Positions 54,196 to 62,219 of a stretch of 64,000 nucleotides of DNA are shown here, piece after piece. The stretch's first letter is position 1. Every line of letters starts with the position of its first letter. Below the pieces are notes generated by a model. That model was given only the letters and a program-made list of their open reading frames with translations. It was not told the origin of the DNA and made no database searches. Both the position numbers and the translations under genes were made by a program. The stretch lies in NCBI RefSeq assembly GCF_014873955.1, contig NZ_JADBED010000001.1, forward strand, positions 2,542,001-2,606,000, read 5' to 3'. The stretch comes from Nesterenkonia lutea. GTDB taxonomy: Bacteria; Actinomycetota; Actinomycetes; Actinomycetales; Micrococcaceae.

Positions 54196-54277
54196 GCTGA
54201 CCAGCTGGTCAGCCGGGGAGAGTGCCTGCACCTTCCCCGACACCACGGCCCGTCCCACAGACCAGGGAACGGGCCGT
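54196..54277 (+). terminator. Palindrome and hairpin between rpmH and rnpA
   Basis: 54196-54213 is a perfect 18-base palindrome (GCTGACCAGCTGGTCAGC). Then ACGGCCCGTCCC (54245-54256) pairs with GGAACGGGCCGT (54266-54277) with one mismatch. The second is a likely partial terminator or processing signal that lowers rnpA mRNA relative to rpmH. Confidence 0.55.
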
Positions 54278-54354
54278 TCGTGCATCTGCGGCAGTGTGCT
54301 CCTGATCCGGGCCCTGCGGCACAGGCTCCACCGCACCGAAGGAGAACTGACGCC

Positions 54355-54747
54355 GTGCTTCCCCGAGAACACCGGCTGACCTCCTCGCGCGACCACCGCG
54401 ACACGATGAGGCAGGGTGTCCGTGCCGGTGGCGGAGGGGTGATGGTCGCAGTGAGGTTCCGGGCGCCGTCGTCGCCGAGGGAGACCTCCTGGCGGTGTGG
54501 ACTCGTGGTGTCCAAAGCTGTGGGCAATGCCGTCGTGCGGCACCGGATCCAGCGTCGACTGCGGCACATCGTCTTTGGCCTCATGCGGGAAGGTGCCGTG
54601 GCCGTGCCGACCGACGCTCGGCTGGACATGGTGATCCGAGCGTTCCCCGAGATCGTCGACCTCGATCACCTGCGGCTGAGGGCCGAGGTGCTCAGATGCG
54701 CTCAGCGGGCTCTGCAGAAGAGCTCCCGGAAGGCAGAGAAGCTGTGA
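54355..54747 (+). CDS. rnpA: Ribonuclease P protein component
   Basis: A 130-residue basic protein that helps the RNase P RNA mature tRNA 5' ends. It starts LPREHRLTSSRDH; the RNR motif region reads KAVGNAVVRHRIQRRLRHI, with His in place of the usual second-position Asn. It starts with GTG; AAGGAG is ten bases upstream. The yidD start overlaps its stop by four bases. Confidence 0.92.
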   Translation: MLPREHRLTSSRDHRDTMRQGVRAGGGGVMVAVRFRAPSSPRETSWRCGLVVSKAVGNAVVRHRIQRRLRHIVFGLMREGAVAVPTDARLDMVIRAFPEIVDLDHLRLRAEVLRCAQRALQKSSRKAEKL

Positions 54748-55199
54748 TCCCGCACAGAGACCACGCACACCCCGAACCTTCGGGAGCGCAGTGGGTCCGA
54801 CATCGCGCCTATTACGTGGCCGTGGACGAGACCCCGGGACTGCCCTCCACGCTCGTCGAGGAGGAAGAGCTGCGGCGCGGCCGCTGGGGCTGGCTCAGGG
54901 CAGCACCCTCCCTGCTGCTCGCTCTGCTGATCAGGGGCTACCGCAGGATCATCTCGCCGCTCTACGGGCAGGTGTGCAGCTTCTACCCCAGCTGCTCCGC
55001 CTATGGGCTGGAGGCGGTGACCACGCATGGAGTCATCCGTGGGGTGCCGCTGACCATCTGGAGGGTCCTGCGCTGCAATCCCTTCACCGGCGGCGGGGTG
55101 GACGCGGTCCCCGCCACGTCTCGGATTTGGCCGCAGGGTGCAGTACCGACGATCATAGAGACAAACCACCCACCGATCCCACGCGACGATGATGACTGA
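54744..55199 (+). CDS. yidD: YidD: membrane protein insertion efficiency factor
   Basis: A 151-residue protein if it starts at the GTG overlapping the rnpA stop. The conserved core is LLIRGYRRIISPLYGQVCSFYPSCSAYGLEAV and LRCNPFTGGGVD, with the conserved cysteines. About 60 N-terminal residues have no match in ordinary YidD (70-110 residues), so a later start is possible. It assists YidC-mediated insertion of membrane proteins. The acidic tail ends PRDDDD. Confidence 0.88.
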   Translation: MIPHRDHAHPEPSGAQWVRHRAYYVAVDETPGLPSTLVEEEELRRGRWGWLRAAPSLLLALLIRGYRRIISPLYGQVCSFYPSCSAYGLEAVTTHGVIRGVPLTIWRVLRCNPFTGGGVDAVPATSRIWPQGAVPTIIETNHPPIPRDDDD

Positions 55200-55267
55200 T
55201 GTCATCAGCGCCGCCGAGCCGGCAGGCTGCTTCCGCATGACGCCTGGCCACGAAATCTGAGAGATAC

Positions 55268-56227
55268 ATGGGCTTTTTCGATACAATCATGTGGCCCTTC
55301 ACCTGGGCCGTCTCCTTCATCCTGAGCACCTTCCACGGGCTGTTGAGCGCCATCGGGCTGCCCTCAGAATCGGGATGGAACTGGGTTCTGTCCATCGTCC
55401 TGCTCGTGCTCGTGATCCGCATCATCCTGATCCCGTTGTTCGTCAAGCAGATCAAGTCCCAGCGGGGCATGCAGGTCGTCCAGCCCGAGGTCCAGAAGCT
55501 GCAGGCCAAGTACAAGGGCAAGAAGGACGCCGTCTCGCGTCAGCAGATGGCCCAGGAGCAGCAGGCGCTGTTCAAGAAGCACAACGTGAATCCGTTCATG
55601 ACGTGTCTTCCGCTGCTGGCTCAGATGCCGATCTTCTTCGCGCTCTTCTGGATGCTCAACCGCATGCGCGAGGAGCAGAACCAGCAGCAGGGATATGGTG
55701 CGCTCTCCGCCGAGGAGGTGCAGAGCTTCGACGGCTCCTCGATCTTCGGCGTCAGCATGTCGGACATGTTCCTGCCCTCCTTCAGTGCAGATCCGACTCG
55801 GTGGGACGTCGTCCTCCTGACCTCGGTCATGATCGTCACCATGGTGGCCACTCAGTTCTTCACCCAGAAGCAGCTGATGAGCAAGAACATGTCTGAGGCA
55901 GCACTGACCGGACAGTTCGCCCAGACCCAGAAGATGATGCTCTACCTCCTGCCGCTGGTGTTCGTGGTCGGCGGCGTGAACTTCCCGGTGGGTGTGCTGG
56001 TCTACTGGACCGCCACCAACTTCTGGACCATGGGGCAGCAGTGGTGGGTCATCCGCAACAACCCGACCCCCGGCTCCCAGGCAGAGAAGGAGCTCAACCT
56101 GCGCCGCGCCGCCCGCGGCCTGCCGCCCTTCAACGAGACCCCGAAACCGGTGGAGCAGCCGAAGCCGACGGGCAAGCACCTCGGCCAGACCTCCCAGCCG
56201 GCGAAGAAGAAGAAGAGGAAGAAGTAG
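55268..56227 (+). CDS. yidC: YidC/Oxa1 membrane protein insertase
   Basis: A 319-residue insertase. It has five membrane segments with the conserved basic residue in the first cytoplasmic-facing groove helix (VLVIRIILIPLFVKQIKSQR), the coiled-coil cytoplasmic loop (VQKLQAKYKGKKDAVSRQQM), LPLLAQMPIFFALFWML, and a basic Lys tail (KKKKRKK) that contacts ribosomes. It has no lipobox. It is followed five bases later by the jag-like gene. Confidence 0.95.
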   Translation: MGFFDTIMWPFTWAVSFILSTFHGLLSAIGLPSESGWNWVLSIVLLVLVIRIILIPLFVKQIKSQRGMQVVQPEVQKLQAKYKGKKDAVSRQQMAQEQQALFKKHNVNPFMTCLPLLAQMPIFFALFWMLNRMREEQNQQQGYGALSAEEVQSFDGSSIFGVSMSDMFLPSFSADPTRWDVVLLTSVMIVTMVATQFFTQKQLMSKNMSEAALTGQFAQTQKMMLYLLPLVFVVGGVNFPVGVLVYWTATNFWTMGQQWWVIRNNPTPGSQAEKELNLRRAARGLPPFNETPKPVEQPKPTGKHLGQTSQPAKKKKRKK

Positions 56228-56232
56228 CCATC

Positions 56233-56910
56233 ATGAGCGAGAAAGAGACGCAGCTGACCGAGGCGGAGAGCCCGGAGCAGGCTCCGACGCCCGCAGAGCA
56301 TACGGACAGCCCGCAGGACGCGGCGAACTCGACCGGTGCTGAGAGCGGCGAGCCGGCGGACAGCGCGCAGCCCGCGGAGCACACCGCGTCTGATGAGGAC
56401 GCTCCCGCCGCCGATCTGGAGAGCACGCCTGAGACAGCTCCGACGGAAGGTGCCACCGACGAGGGTGACATCGCTGCGGACTACCTGGAGGAGCTCCTGG
56501 ACATCGTGGACCTGGATGGCGACATCGACATCGAGGTCCGTGGCGGTCGCACCTATGTCTCGATCCTCACCGAAGAGGGCGGCGAGGAGCTGGATGACCT
56601 CGTGGGCACCAGCGGGGAGGTGCTTGATGCGCTTCAGGAGCTGACTCGCCTGGCCGTGCTCACCGCCACGGGCGATCGCACGCGCCTGGTCCTCGACATC
56701 GCCGGACATCGCGAACGTCGACAGGGAGAGCTGCAGAAGCTGACCGAGAGCGCGATCACCAAGGTGCAGGAGCGCGGCGAGGACGTCCACCTGGAGCCGA
56801 TGAGCGCCTATGAGCGCAAGATCGTCCACGACTTCGTTGCCGACTCGGGTCTGGTCAGCGAGTCCGACGGCGAGGGCAAGCGCCGTCACGTGGTCATCTC
56901 ACCGGCATGA
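56233..56910 (+). CDS. Jag/KhpB-like RNA-binding protein (KH and R3H domains)
   Basis: A 225-residue protein. An acidic, Pro-rich N-terminal half (about 80 residues) is followed by a KH-type domain (DIDIEVRGGRTYVSILTEE, GTSGEVLDALQELTRLAV) and a C-terminal R3H domain (HLEPMSAYERKIVHDFVA). In streptococci Jag binds RNA and affects septum formation. It lies between yidC and rsmG as usual; the rsmG start overlaps its stop. Confidence 0.92.
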   Translation: MSEKETQLTEAESPEQAPTPAEHTDSPQDAANSTGAESGEPADSAQPAEHTASDEDAPAADLESTPETAPTEGATDEGDIAADYLEELLDIVDLDGDIDIEVRGGRTYVSILTEEGGEELDDLVGTSGEVLDALQELTRLAVLTATGDRTRLVLDIAGHRERRQGELQKLTESAITKVQERGEDVHLEPMSAYERKIVHDFVADSGLVSESDGEGKRRHVVISPA

Positions 56911-57704
56911 GCGACACTCAGCACGACCACCAGACTCCCGCTCCCGAGGACGACGGTCAGGAGCAGATGTCGAGCGGGAAGTCCGCTGAGCATGCTCCTG
57001 ATGCTGGGATGGCCGAGCCGACGCTGGAGACTGGGACGGTCGAACCCGCCCAGGAGGCTCCCGGGCTCACCGCCGGTGAGCTGCATGCAGCGCAGACCCT
57101 CTTCGGAGACCGCCTCGGACTCGCCGAGACCTATGTCAAGCACCTGTGCTCCACAGGCATCGACCATGGACTGCTCGGTCCTCGGGAAGTCCCCAGGATC
57201 TGGTCACGCCACGTGCTCAACTGCGCAGTGCTCGCCCCAGAGCTCACCGCCGGCACGACGGTCGCGGACGTGGGTTCTGGAGCCGGTCTTCCGGGACTTG
57301 CGCTCGCCATCGCGCGGCCTGATGTTGAGTTCATCCTGATCGAACCGATGGAGCGGCGCGTTGAATGGCTGAGCTCGGTGGTCCAGGACCTTCAGCTGGA
57401 CAACGTGCAGCTGATCCGGGCGCGCGCGGAGGAGGTCACTGACGAGGTCATGGCCGATGTCGTCACTGCCCGCGCCGTGACAGCTCTGAAAAAGCTTTTG
57501 CCCCTTACAGTTCCGCTGTTGGACGACGACGGGGAGCTGCTCCTGCTCAAGGGCCGCAGCGTCCACGGCGAGATCGAGGCGGCATCGAAGTCCTTCAGTC
57601 GGCACAAGCTGCACAAGCCCACGGTGCAGCTTCTGGGTGAAGGGCTCCTGGAGGAGCCGAGCACCGTGGTGCGCTGCCGGCGCCGCTCCGCTCGAGCACG
57701 CTGA
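56907..57704 (+). CDS. rsmG: 16S rRNA (guanine-N7) methyltransferase RsmG (GidB)
   Basis: A 265-residue S-adenosylmethionine-dependent methyltransferase for G527 of 16S rRNA. The SAM motif is VADVGSGAGLPGLALA, followed by ILIEPMERRVEWL, VVTARAVTALKKLL and LLLKGRSV. About 50 acidic residues precede the family core. It starts with ATG in a four-base overlap with the jag-like gene. Confidence 0.94.
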   Translation: MSDTQHDHQTPAPEDDGQEQMSSGKSAEHAPDAGMAEPTLETGTVEPAQEAPGLTAGELHAAQTLFGDRLGLAETYVKHLCSTGIDHGLLGPREVPRIWSRHVLNCAVLAPELTAGTTVADVGSGAGLPGLALAIARPDVEFILIEPMERRVEWLSSVVQDLQLDNVQLIRARAEEVTDEVMADVVTARAVTALKKLLPLTVPLLDDDGELLLLKGRSVHGEIEAASKSFSRHKLHKPTVQLLGEGLLEEPSTVVRCRRRSARAR

Positions 57705-57871
57705 GCCGTCCAGCAGGATACGGACCACGGCGTTGAAGCCGCGGTCCAGCCTCCGGAGGGCGCAGCCGTGCCTGTGGCCTAGACTCATAGATGTGCCGGC
57801 GGTGCACCATCTCGAGGGTGCCCTGCGCGGGAGCGTGACCTGGACCAGTCGTGACGAAGGAAGTGTGGCCC

Positions 57872-58846
57872 GTGCAAGAGAACCCCGTTTCACGTGAAAC
57901 CAGTGGTACGGCGAAGGCCGCCGATGCGGCCGCGAGCATGGCAGAAGGATCCTCGATCCTGGAATCCCTCGGCGCCTCCTCTCCCCTGGCCGCAGAACTC
58001 GCGGACGAGAACCGACGCCGCAAGAAGCTCGTCTCCACGGAGCTGAACCGCCCCGACCACACGCGAGCGATCACCGTCTCGAATCAGAAGGGCGGGGTCG
58101 GCAAGACCACCAGCACAGTCAACCTCTCTGCTGCACTTGCAGACCAGGGGTTCAATGTCCTGGTCATTGACATCGACCCGCAGGGCAACGCCTCGACGGC
58201 TTTGGGCATCGAGCACTCCGCAGACACCGATTCCATCTACGATGTGCTCATCGAAGACTTCGCGCTGGCGGACGTGGTGGCAGACTGCCCAGACATCCAG
58301 CGACTTCAGGTCGTTCCGGCGACCATCCATCTGGCCGGAGCTGAGATCGAGCTGGTCTCCCTGGTCGCGCGTGAACAGCGACTCCAGCGGGCTCTCGCCG
58401 AGTACTACCGGTACCGGGAGGAGAACGGTCTGGAGCGCCTGGACTTCGTGTTCATCGACTGCCCCCCGAGTCTAGGTCTCCTCACGGTCAATGCTTTCGT
58501 CGCGGCGCAGGAAGTTCTCATCCCCATCCAGTGTGAGTACTACGCACTCGAAGGTCTGAGTCAGCTGTTGAACAACATCGGGATGATCCAGAAGCACCTG
58601 AACCCGCCGCTGCGGGTGTCCACGATTCTGCTCACCATGTATGACGGGCGGACGAACCTCGCGTCTCAGGTGGCAGGCGAGGTGCGTGAGCACTTCCCCG
58701 AGTCGGTGCTCAAGTCGGTCATTCCGCGAAGCGTGCGGATCTCGGAAGCGCCCTCTTATCAGCAGTCGGTCATCAGCTACGACCGCTCCTCCACGGGTGC
58801 ACTGGCCTACCTCGAGGCTGCTGCGGAACTCGTCCAGCGCTCCTGA
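57872..58846 (+). CDS. parA: Chromosome partitioning ATPase ParA (Soj)
   Basis: About 324 residues. A variable N-terminus is followed by a ParA ATPase: Walker A SNQKGGVGKTTSTVNLS, VLVIDIDPQGNASTALG and FIDCPPSLGLLTVNA. GTG 57872 is preferred because AAGGAA lies eight bases upstream; GTG 57851 is in frame but has no such site. The N-terminal VSRET stretch is encoded by a parS site inside the gene. With ParB it segregates the origin region. It is 490 bases from parB rather than overlapping it. Confidence 0.95.
   Translation: MQENPVSRETSGTAKAADAAASMAEGSSILESLGASSPLAAELADENRRRKKLVSTELNRPDHTRAITVSNQKGGVGKTTSTVNLSAALADQGFNVLVIDIDPQGNASTALGIEHSADTDSIYDVLIEDFALADVVADCPDIQRLQVVPATIHLAGAEIELVSLVAREQRLQRALAEYYRYREENGLERLDFVFIDCPPSLGLLTVNAFVAAQEVLIPIQCEYYALEGLSQLLNNIGMIQKHLNPPLRVSTILLTMYDGRTNLASQVAGEVREHFPESVLKSVIPRSVRISEAPSYQQSVISYDRSSTGALAYLEAAAELVQRS
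57887..57900. other. parS site inside parA
   Basis: GTTTCACGTGAAAC, a perfect 14-base core of the ParB-binding palindrome, within codons for VSRET near the ParA N-terminus. Confidence 0.92.
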
Positions 58847-58947
58847 ACTTCCCGGCCTCCGCGCGGGTCGCGCGGGTCGCGCGGGGTCAGTGGCAGCGCG
58901 AACGTGGGCGAGGTGCGTGCGGCCGCTGCCCACGCGTGTTCTGCTGA

Positions 58948-58961
58948 GTTTCACGTGAAAC
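58948..58961. other. parS site between parA and parB (1)
   Basis: Perfect GTTTCACGTGAAAC about 100 bases after the parA stop. Confidence 0.93.
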
Positions 58962-59027
58962 GCAGCAAGTGACGCTACGCCCGCAGTGTGGATCGCGGGG
59001 CGTGATGGGGTGGGCTGGCGAGGCCAG

Positions 59028-59041
59028 GTTTCACGTGAAAC
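59028..59041. other. parS site between parA and parB (2)
   Basis: Perfect GTTTCACGTGAAAC, 80 bases from the previous copy. Confidence 0.93.
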
Positions 59042-59211
59042 GTCGGCGACCGCGTTGAGCCCATTGGCGGCCGGGAACAACGACCGCTGTCCGCGCTGGG
59101 CACGTCAAGATCCACGGCAGACCGGAGTCTGTTCTGTCGTGCGGTTCGACCAGGTCCCGCCTTGCCTTCCTTTCGGCGTTCTCAGCTCAGTTCTATGGCG
59201 ATGAGGACGCT

Positions 59212-59225
59212 GTTTCACGTGAAAC
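59212..59225. other. parS site between parA and parB (3)
   Basis: Perfect GTTTCACGTGAAAC in the context TGTTTCACGTGAAACG, near the full 16-base consensus, about 45 bases before the parB -10 box. Confidence 0.93.
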
Positions 59226-59335
59226 GCCGCTGCGCAGCACTGTTCTGGACTGATCGGTGAGGATTCCTCCGTAGAATAGGATCTACCGCGCCAAAGTTCA
59301 CGCGGGTTGAGGCGAGAACTCTAGGAGGCTTCTGC

Positions 59336-60652
59336 ATGGCGGAACGTAAACGGCGCGGGCTTGGACGAGGTCTGGGTGCCTTGATCAACAGCGATTCTCA
59401 GGACGCAGAGACAGAGGCAGAGCCAGGGGCTCTGGCGGAAGCCGATGTGCCTGAGGAAGCTGCCGACGCTGCGCCTGCCACGCAGGTTTCACGTGGAACA
59501 TCTGGGCCCCGAGCTGCGGCCCCGCGTCCGATCGACGTGTTCTTCTCTGCGAAGTCTGACCTTGAGGGGCCGTATGTGGCCCGAGATTCTGCAGCGATTC
59601 CCCGCTCTGCCACGACCTCGCGTCGGGTCAGCCCGGGTCAGCGCGCTCCTATGCCGGACGTGTTGTCGCGAAGCAGCGCCAGACAGGCGGAATCTGAGAG
59701 CGTCACCTCCGATGGCAGCGCGAAGACGAGCGATCCCTCAGGTGCGGCAGAACCGCCAGCGAGGACGCCTGAAGGGGAACCACCGTCCGCCACGGCCCCC
59801 GAGGGCGCGTGGACTGGTTCCGTTTCACGTGAAACAGGCGGATCCGTGAATGGTGCGGAGTTCCGCTCGATTCCAGTGGACTCCATCGTGCCCAACCCTC
59901 GTCAGCCTCGCCAGGAGTTCGACGAGGAGCATATGGACGAGCTCATCCACTCCATCCGCGAGATCGGCATGCTGCAGCCCGTCGTCGTGCGCCCAGCGGG
60001 ACCCGATCATTATGAATTGGTCATGGGCGAGCGCAGGTGGAGGGCATCGAAGGCCGCTGATCTGCAGACTGTCCCCGCGATCGTGCGGATGACCAAGGAC
60101 GATGACCTCCTGCGTGACGCGCTCCTGGAGAACATCCACCGCTCCCAGTTGAATCCGCTGGAGGAGGCGGCGGCGTACCGACAGCTCCTGGATGACTTCA
60201 ACTGCACCCAGGATGAGCTCGCCGAACGCATCGGGCGTTCGCGCCCGCAGATCAGCAATACGCTGCGGCTGATGAAGCTGCCTCCTGCTGTGCAGCGACG
60301 CGTTGCCGCTGGCGTGCTGTCCTCCGGACACGCACGGGCGCTGCTCGGTCTGAAGTCCACAGAGCAGATGGAGCAGCTCGCCGGACGCATCGTCGCGGAA
60401 GGTCTCTCGGTGCGCGCGACGGAAGAAGCCGTGACCTTGGCGCAGCGGAGTCAGGGGACGGAGGATCTGGGACGCGAGCGAGCGAAGAGCCCACGGGTCC
60501 GCCAGCTGGAGGAGTTCTCGGACGCCCTGACGGACCGGCTCGACACGCAGGTGAAGATCACCCTGGGTGCCAAGAAGGGACGCATCGCCATTGATTTCGG
60601 ATCCATCGATGATCTGCATCGACTGATGGACATGATCGGCAGTCGCCCCTGA
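59336..60652 (+). CDS. parB: Chromosome partitioning protein ParB (Spo0J)
   Basis: A 438-residue CTPase clamp that loads at parS. It starts [15 protein letters not shown], the peptide that stimulates ParA. A linker of about 150 residues follows, longer than usual. The CTP/parS-binding domain has [31 protein letters not shown] and [17 protein letters not shown], and the helix-turn-helix is [19 protein letters not shown]; a dimerisation domain ends the protein. AGGAGG lies before the ATG. Two parS-like sites lie inside its linker codons. Confidence 0.96.
   Translation: MAERKRRGLGRGLGALINSDSQDAETEAEPGALAEADVPEEAADAAPATQVSRGTSGPRAAAPRPIDVFFSAKSDLEGPYVARDSAAIPRSATTSRRVSPGQRAPMPDVLSRSSARQAESESVTSDGSAKTSDPSGAAEPPARTPEGEPPSATAPEGAWTGSVSRETGGSVNGAEFRSIPVDSIVPNPRQPRQEFDEEHMDELIHSIREIGMLQPVVVRPAGPDHYELVMGERRWRASKAADLQTVPAIVRMTKDDDLLRDALLENIHRSQLNPLEEAAAYRQLLDDFNCTQDELAERIGRSRPQISNTLRLMKLPPAVQRRVAAGVLSSGHARALLGLKSTEQMEQLAGRIVAEGLSVRATEEAVTLAQRSQGTEDLGRERAKSPRVRQLEEFSDALTDRLDTQVKITLGAKKGRIAIDFGSIDDLHRLMDMIGSRP
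59486..59499. other. Near-perfect parS site inside parB (4)
   Basis: GTTTCACGTGGAAC differs from parS at one base. It encodes VSRGT in the ParB linker, so the change may be tolerated decay or a weak site. Confidence 0.75.
59822..59835. other. parS site inside parB (5)
   Basis: Perfect GTTTCACGTGAAAC encoding VSRET in the disordered ParB linker. Confidence 0.92.
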
Positions 60653-60653
60653 G

Positions 60654-60667
60654 GTTTCACGTGAAAC
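60654..60667. other. parS site after parB (6)
   Basis: Perfect GTTTCACGTGAAAC starting two bases after the parB stop codon and touching the first base of the terminator hairpin. Confidence 0.92.
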
Positions 60668-60708
60668 AGGTCGGGCCCGGAACGAGAAATCGCTCCGGGC
60701 CCGACCTG
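60667..60708. terminator. Bidirectional terminator between parB and trxA
   Basis: Arms 60667-60681 and 60694-60708 form a perfect 15-bp stem (CAGGTCGGGCCCGGA), extended by two inner pairs after one mismatch. It separates the convergent parB and trxA genes. Confidence 0.85.
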
Positions 60709-60737
60709 TGCGCCCCAACAACTGGCGCTTTTGATGC

Positions 60738-61064
60738 CTACTGCAGCAGGTCAGCGAACTCCTGCTCCAGAACCTGCTTCGGCTTGGCGCCGATGGAGGA
60801 CTGGACGTGCTCGCCGCCCTTGAAGGCGTACACGGCAGGAATAGAGGTGATGCCGAACTTCGCGGCGGTCCCGGGATTCTCATCCACGTTGACCTTCACC
60901 ACCTCGATCTTCTCTGGGTTCTCAGCCGCGAGCTCTTCCAGGATCGGGGTCAGCATGCGGCAGGGACCGCACCATTCCGCCCAGAAGTCGACGAGAACCG
61001 GCTTGTCGGCCTGCAGGACATCCTGCTCGAAGGTTGCATCGGTGACATTCTTGAGATCTGACAT
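60738..61064 (-). CDS. trxA: Thioredoxin
   Basis: A 108-residue thiol reductant. The redox motif WCGPC has cysteines at 32 and 35; FWAEWCGPCRMLTPIL, NVDENPGTAAKFGI and the cis-Pro loop SIPAVYAFKGG are all present. It lies 14 bases after trxB on the same strand, so the SigR-type promoter upstream of trxB serves both. Confidence 0.97.
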   Translation of the reverse strand: MSDLKNVTDATFEQDVLQADKPVLVDFWAEWCGPCRMLTPILEELAAENPEKIEVVKVNVDENPGTAAKFGITSIPAVYAFKGGEHVQSSIGAKPKQVLEQEFADLLQ

Positions 61065-61078
61065 ATAGATCTCCTTCC

Positions 61079-62083
61079 TTAGAGGGGTACAGGTGAATTG
61101 AGGGTCGTCTCGGAGGGAACCTCCGCCGCATCGGTCGGGACGTTGTCGGCCAACCAGTGCTCGACATCCAGCGCGGCTACACAGCCTGAGCCTGCTGCTG
61201 TGATGGCCTGGCGGTACGTGGGATCGAGGACATCACCGGCGGCGAACACACCGGGGAGCGAGGTCCGTGAGCTTCGTCCGTCGACCCAGGCGGTGCCGTC
61301 TGCAGTGAGAGTCAGCTGGTCCTTGAAGAGGGCCGTCCGGGGGTCATGACCGATTGCCACGAACAGTCCTGTCACATCCAGGGCGGAGGGCTCTCCGGTG
61401 ACGGTGTCACGCAGGATGAGGCGGCTGACCTTGCCCTCGCCCTGGACCTCGGTGACCTCGGTGTTCCAGACAAAGGTGATCTTCTCGTTGGCCTTGGCGC
61501 GGTCCACCATGATCTGGGAGGCACGGAGCTCCTCACGGCGGTGCAGCACGGTGACCTGAGAGGCGAACTTGGTCAGGAAGAGGGCCTCCTCCATGGCGGA
61601 GTCGCCGCCTCCGACCACGGCGATGTTCTGTTCACGGAAGAAGAACCCGTCACAGGTGGCGCACCAGCTGACGCCGTGCCCGGACAGCTCCTTCTCACCC
61701 GGGACGCCCAGCTCGCGGTAGGCCGAGCCAGTGGCCAGCACCACTGCCCTGGAATGCAGGACCTCGCCGGCGCCGGTGGTGATCTGCTTGATCGGGCGGT
61801 CCAGAATCAGTTCGGTGGCGTCCTCATGGCGGATGTCCGCACCGAAGCGGCGCGCCTGCTGCTCCATGTTCATCATGAGGTCGGGACCCATGATGCCTTC
61901 CGGGAATCCGGGGAAGTTCTCGACATCCGTGGTGTTCATCAGCTCTCCGCCTGCGGTGACGGAGCCGGTGAGTACGATGGGGTTCAGGTTCGCGCGAGCC
62001 ATGTAGACGGCTGCGGTGTAGCCAGCCGGGCCGGAGCCGACGATGACCACGTCATGTACCTGGTCAGGGGTCTGTTCAGTCAC
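61079..62083 (-). CDS. trxB: Thioredoxin reductase (NADPH)
   Basis: About 334 residues. The FAD-binding motif is VVIVGSGPAGYTAAVYMA, the redox-active disulfide is SWCATCDGFF, the NADPH motif is IAVVGGGDSAMEEA and the C-terminal FAD site is GVFAAGDVLDPTYRQ. It transfers electrons from NADPH to TrxA. AAGGA (62093-62097) is nine bases from GTG 62083 and only three from GTG 62089, so the former is preferred. It is transcribed from a GGAAT-N18-GTT promoter. Confidence 0.96.
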   Translation of the reverse strand: MTEQTPDQVHDVVIVGSGPAGYTAAVYMARANLNPIVLTGSVTAGGELMNTTDVENFPGFPEGIMGPDLMMNMEQQARRFGADIRHEDATELILDRPIKQITTGAGEVLHSRAVVLATGSAYRELGVPGEKELSGHGVSWCATCDGFFFREQNIAVVGGGDSAMEEALFLTKFASQVTVLHRREELRASQIMVDRAKANEKITFVWNTEVTEVQGEGKVSRLILRDTVTGEPSALDVTGLFVAIGHDPRTALFKDQLTLTADGTAWVDGRSSRTSLPGVFAAGDVLDPTYRQAITAAGSGCVAALDVEHWLADNVPTDAAEVPSETTLNSPVPL

Positions 62084-62122
62084 AATCACATGTCCTTAGC
62101 AACGGTCGTGGTGTCTGGAATA

Positions 62123-62151
62123 TTGAACATCATCGATGTTCAACCTATTCC
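62123..62151 (-). promoter_or_regulatory. SigR/SigH-type promoter of trxBA overlapping a perfect inverted repeat
   Basis: On the minus strand GGAAT (62147-62151) is followed after exactly 18 bases by GTT (62126-62128), the consensus of the SigR (SigH) disulfide-stress sigma factor. The spacer and -10 hold a perfect 9-bp inverted repeat, TTGAACATC (62123-62131) and GATGTTCAA (62135-62143). Expected transcript start is near 62118. The trx genes are classic SigR targets. Confidence 0.8.
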
Positions 62152-62219
62152 TTCATCCGTCAGCCTACTGGAGCCATGCGTGTGTCCCCACTGGTGCCGA
62201 GGCGCCCTCGCGGCGGCTC

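Larger units (their letters stand above)
58847..59335. promoter_or_regulatory. parA-parB intergenic region with parS sites and parB promoter
   Basis: About 490 bases without a credible gene. Holds three parS sites (listed separately) and a TAGAAT -10 box at 59272-59277, about 60 bases before parB, without a clear -35. parB thus probably has its own promoter, and ParB bound at the nearby parS at 59212 could repress it. Confidence 0.6.

Noticed and set aside
53799..54629. Minus-strand frame extending the ABC ATPase over rpmH and rnpA
   Set aside because: It is antisense of rpmH and rnpA; the ATPase start at 53798 has a strong ribosome-binding site and a normal N-terminus.
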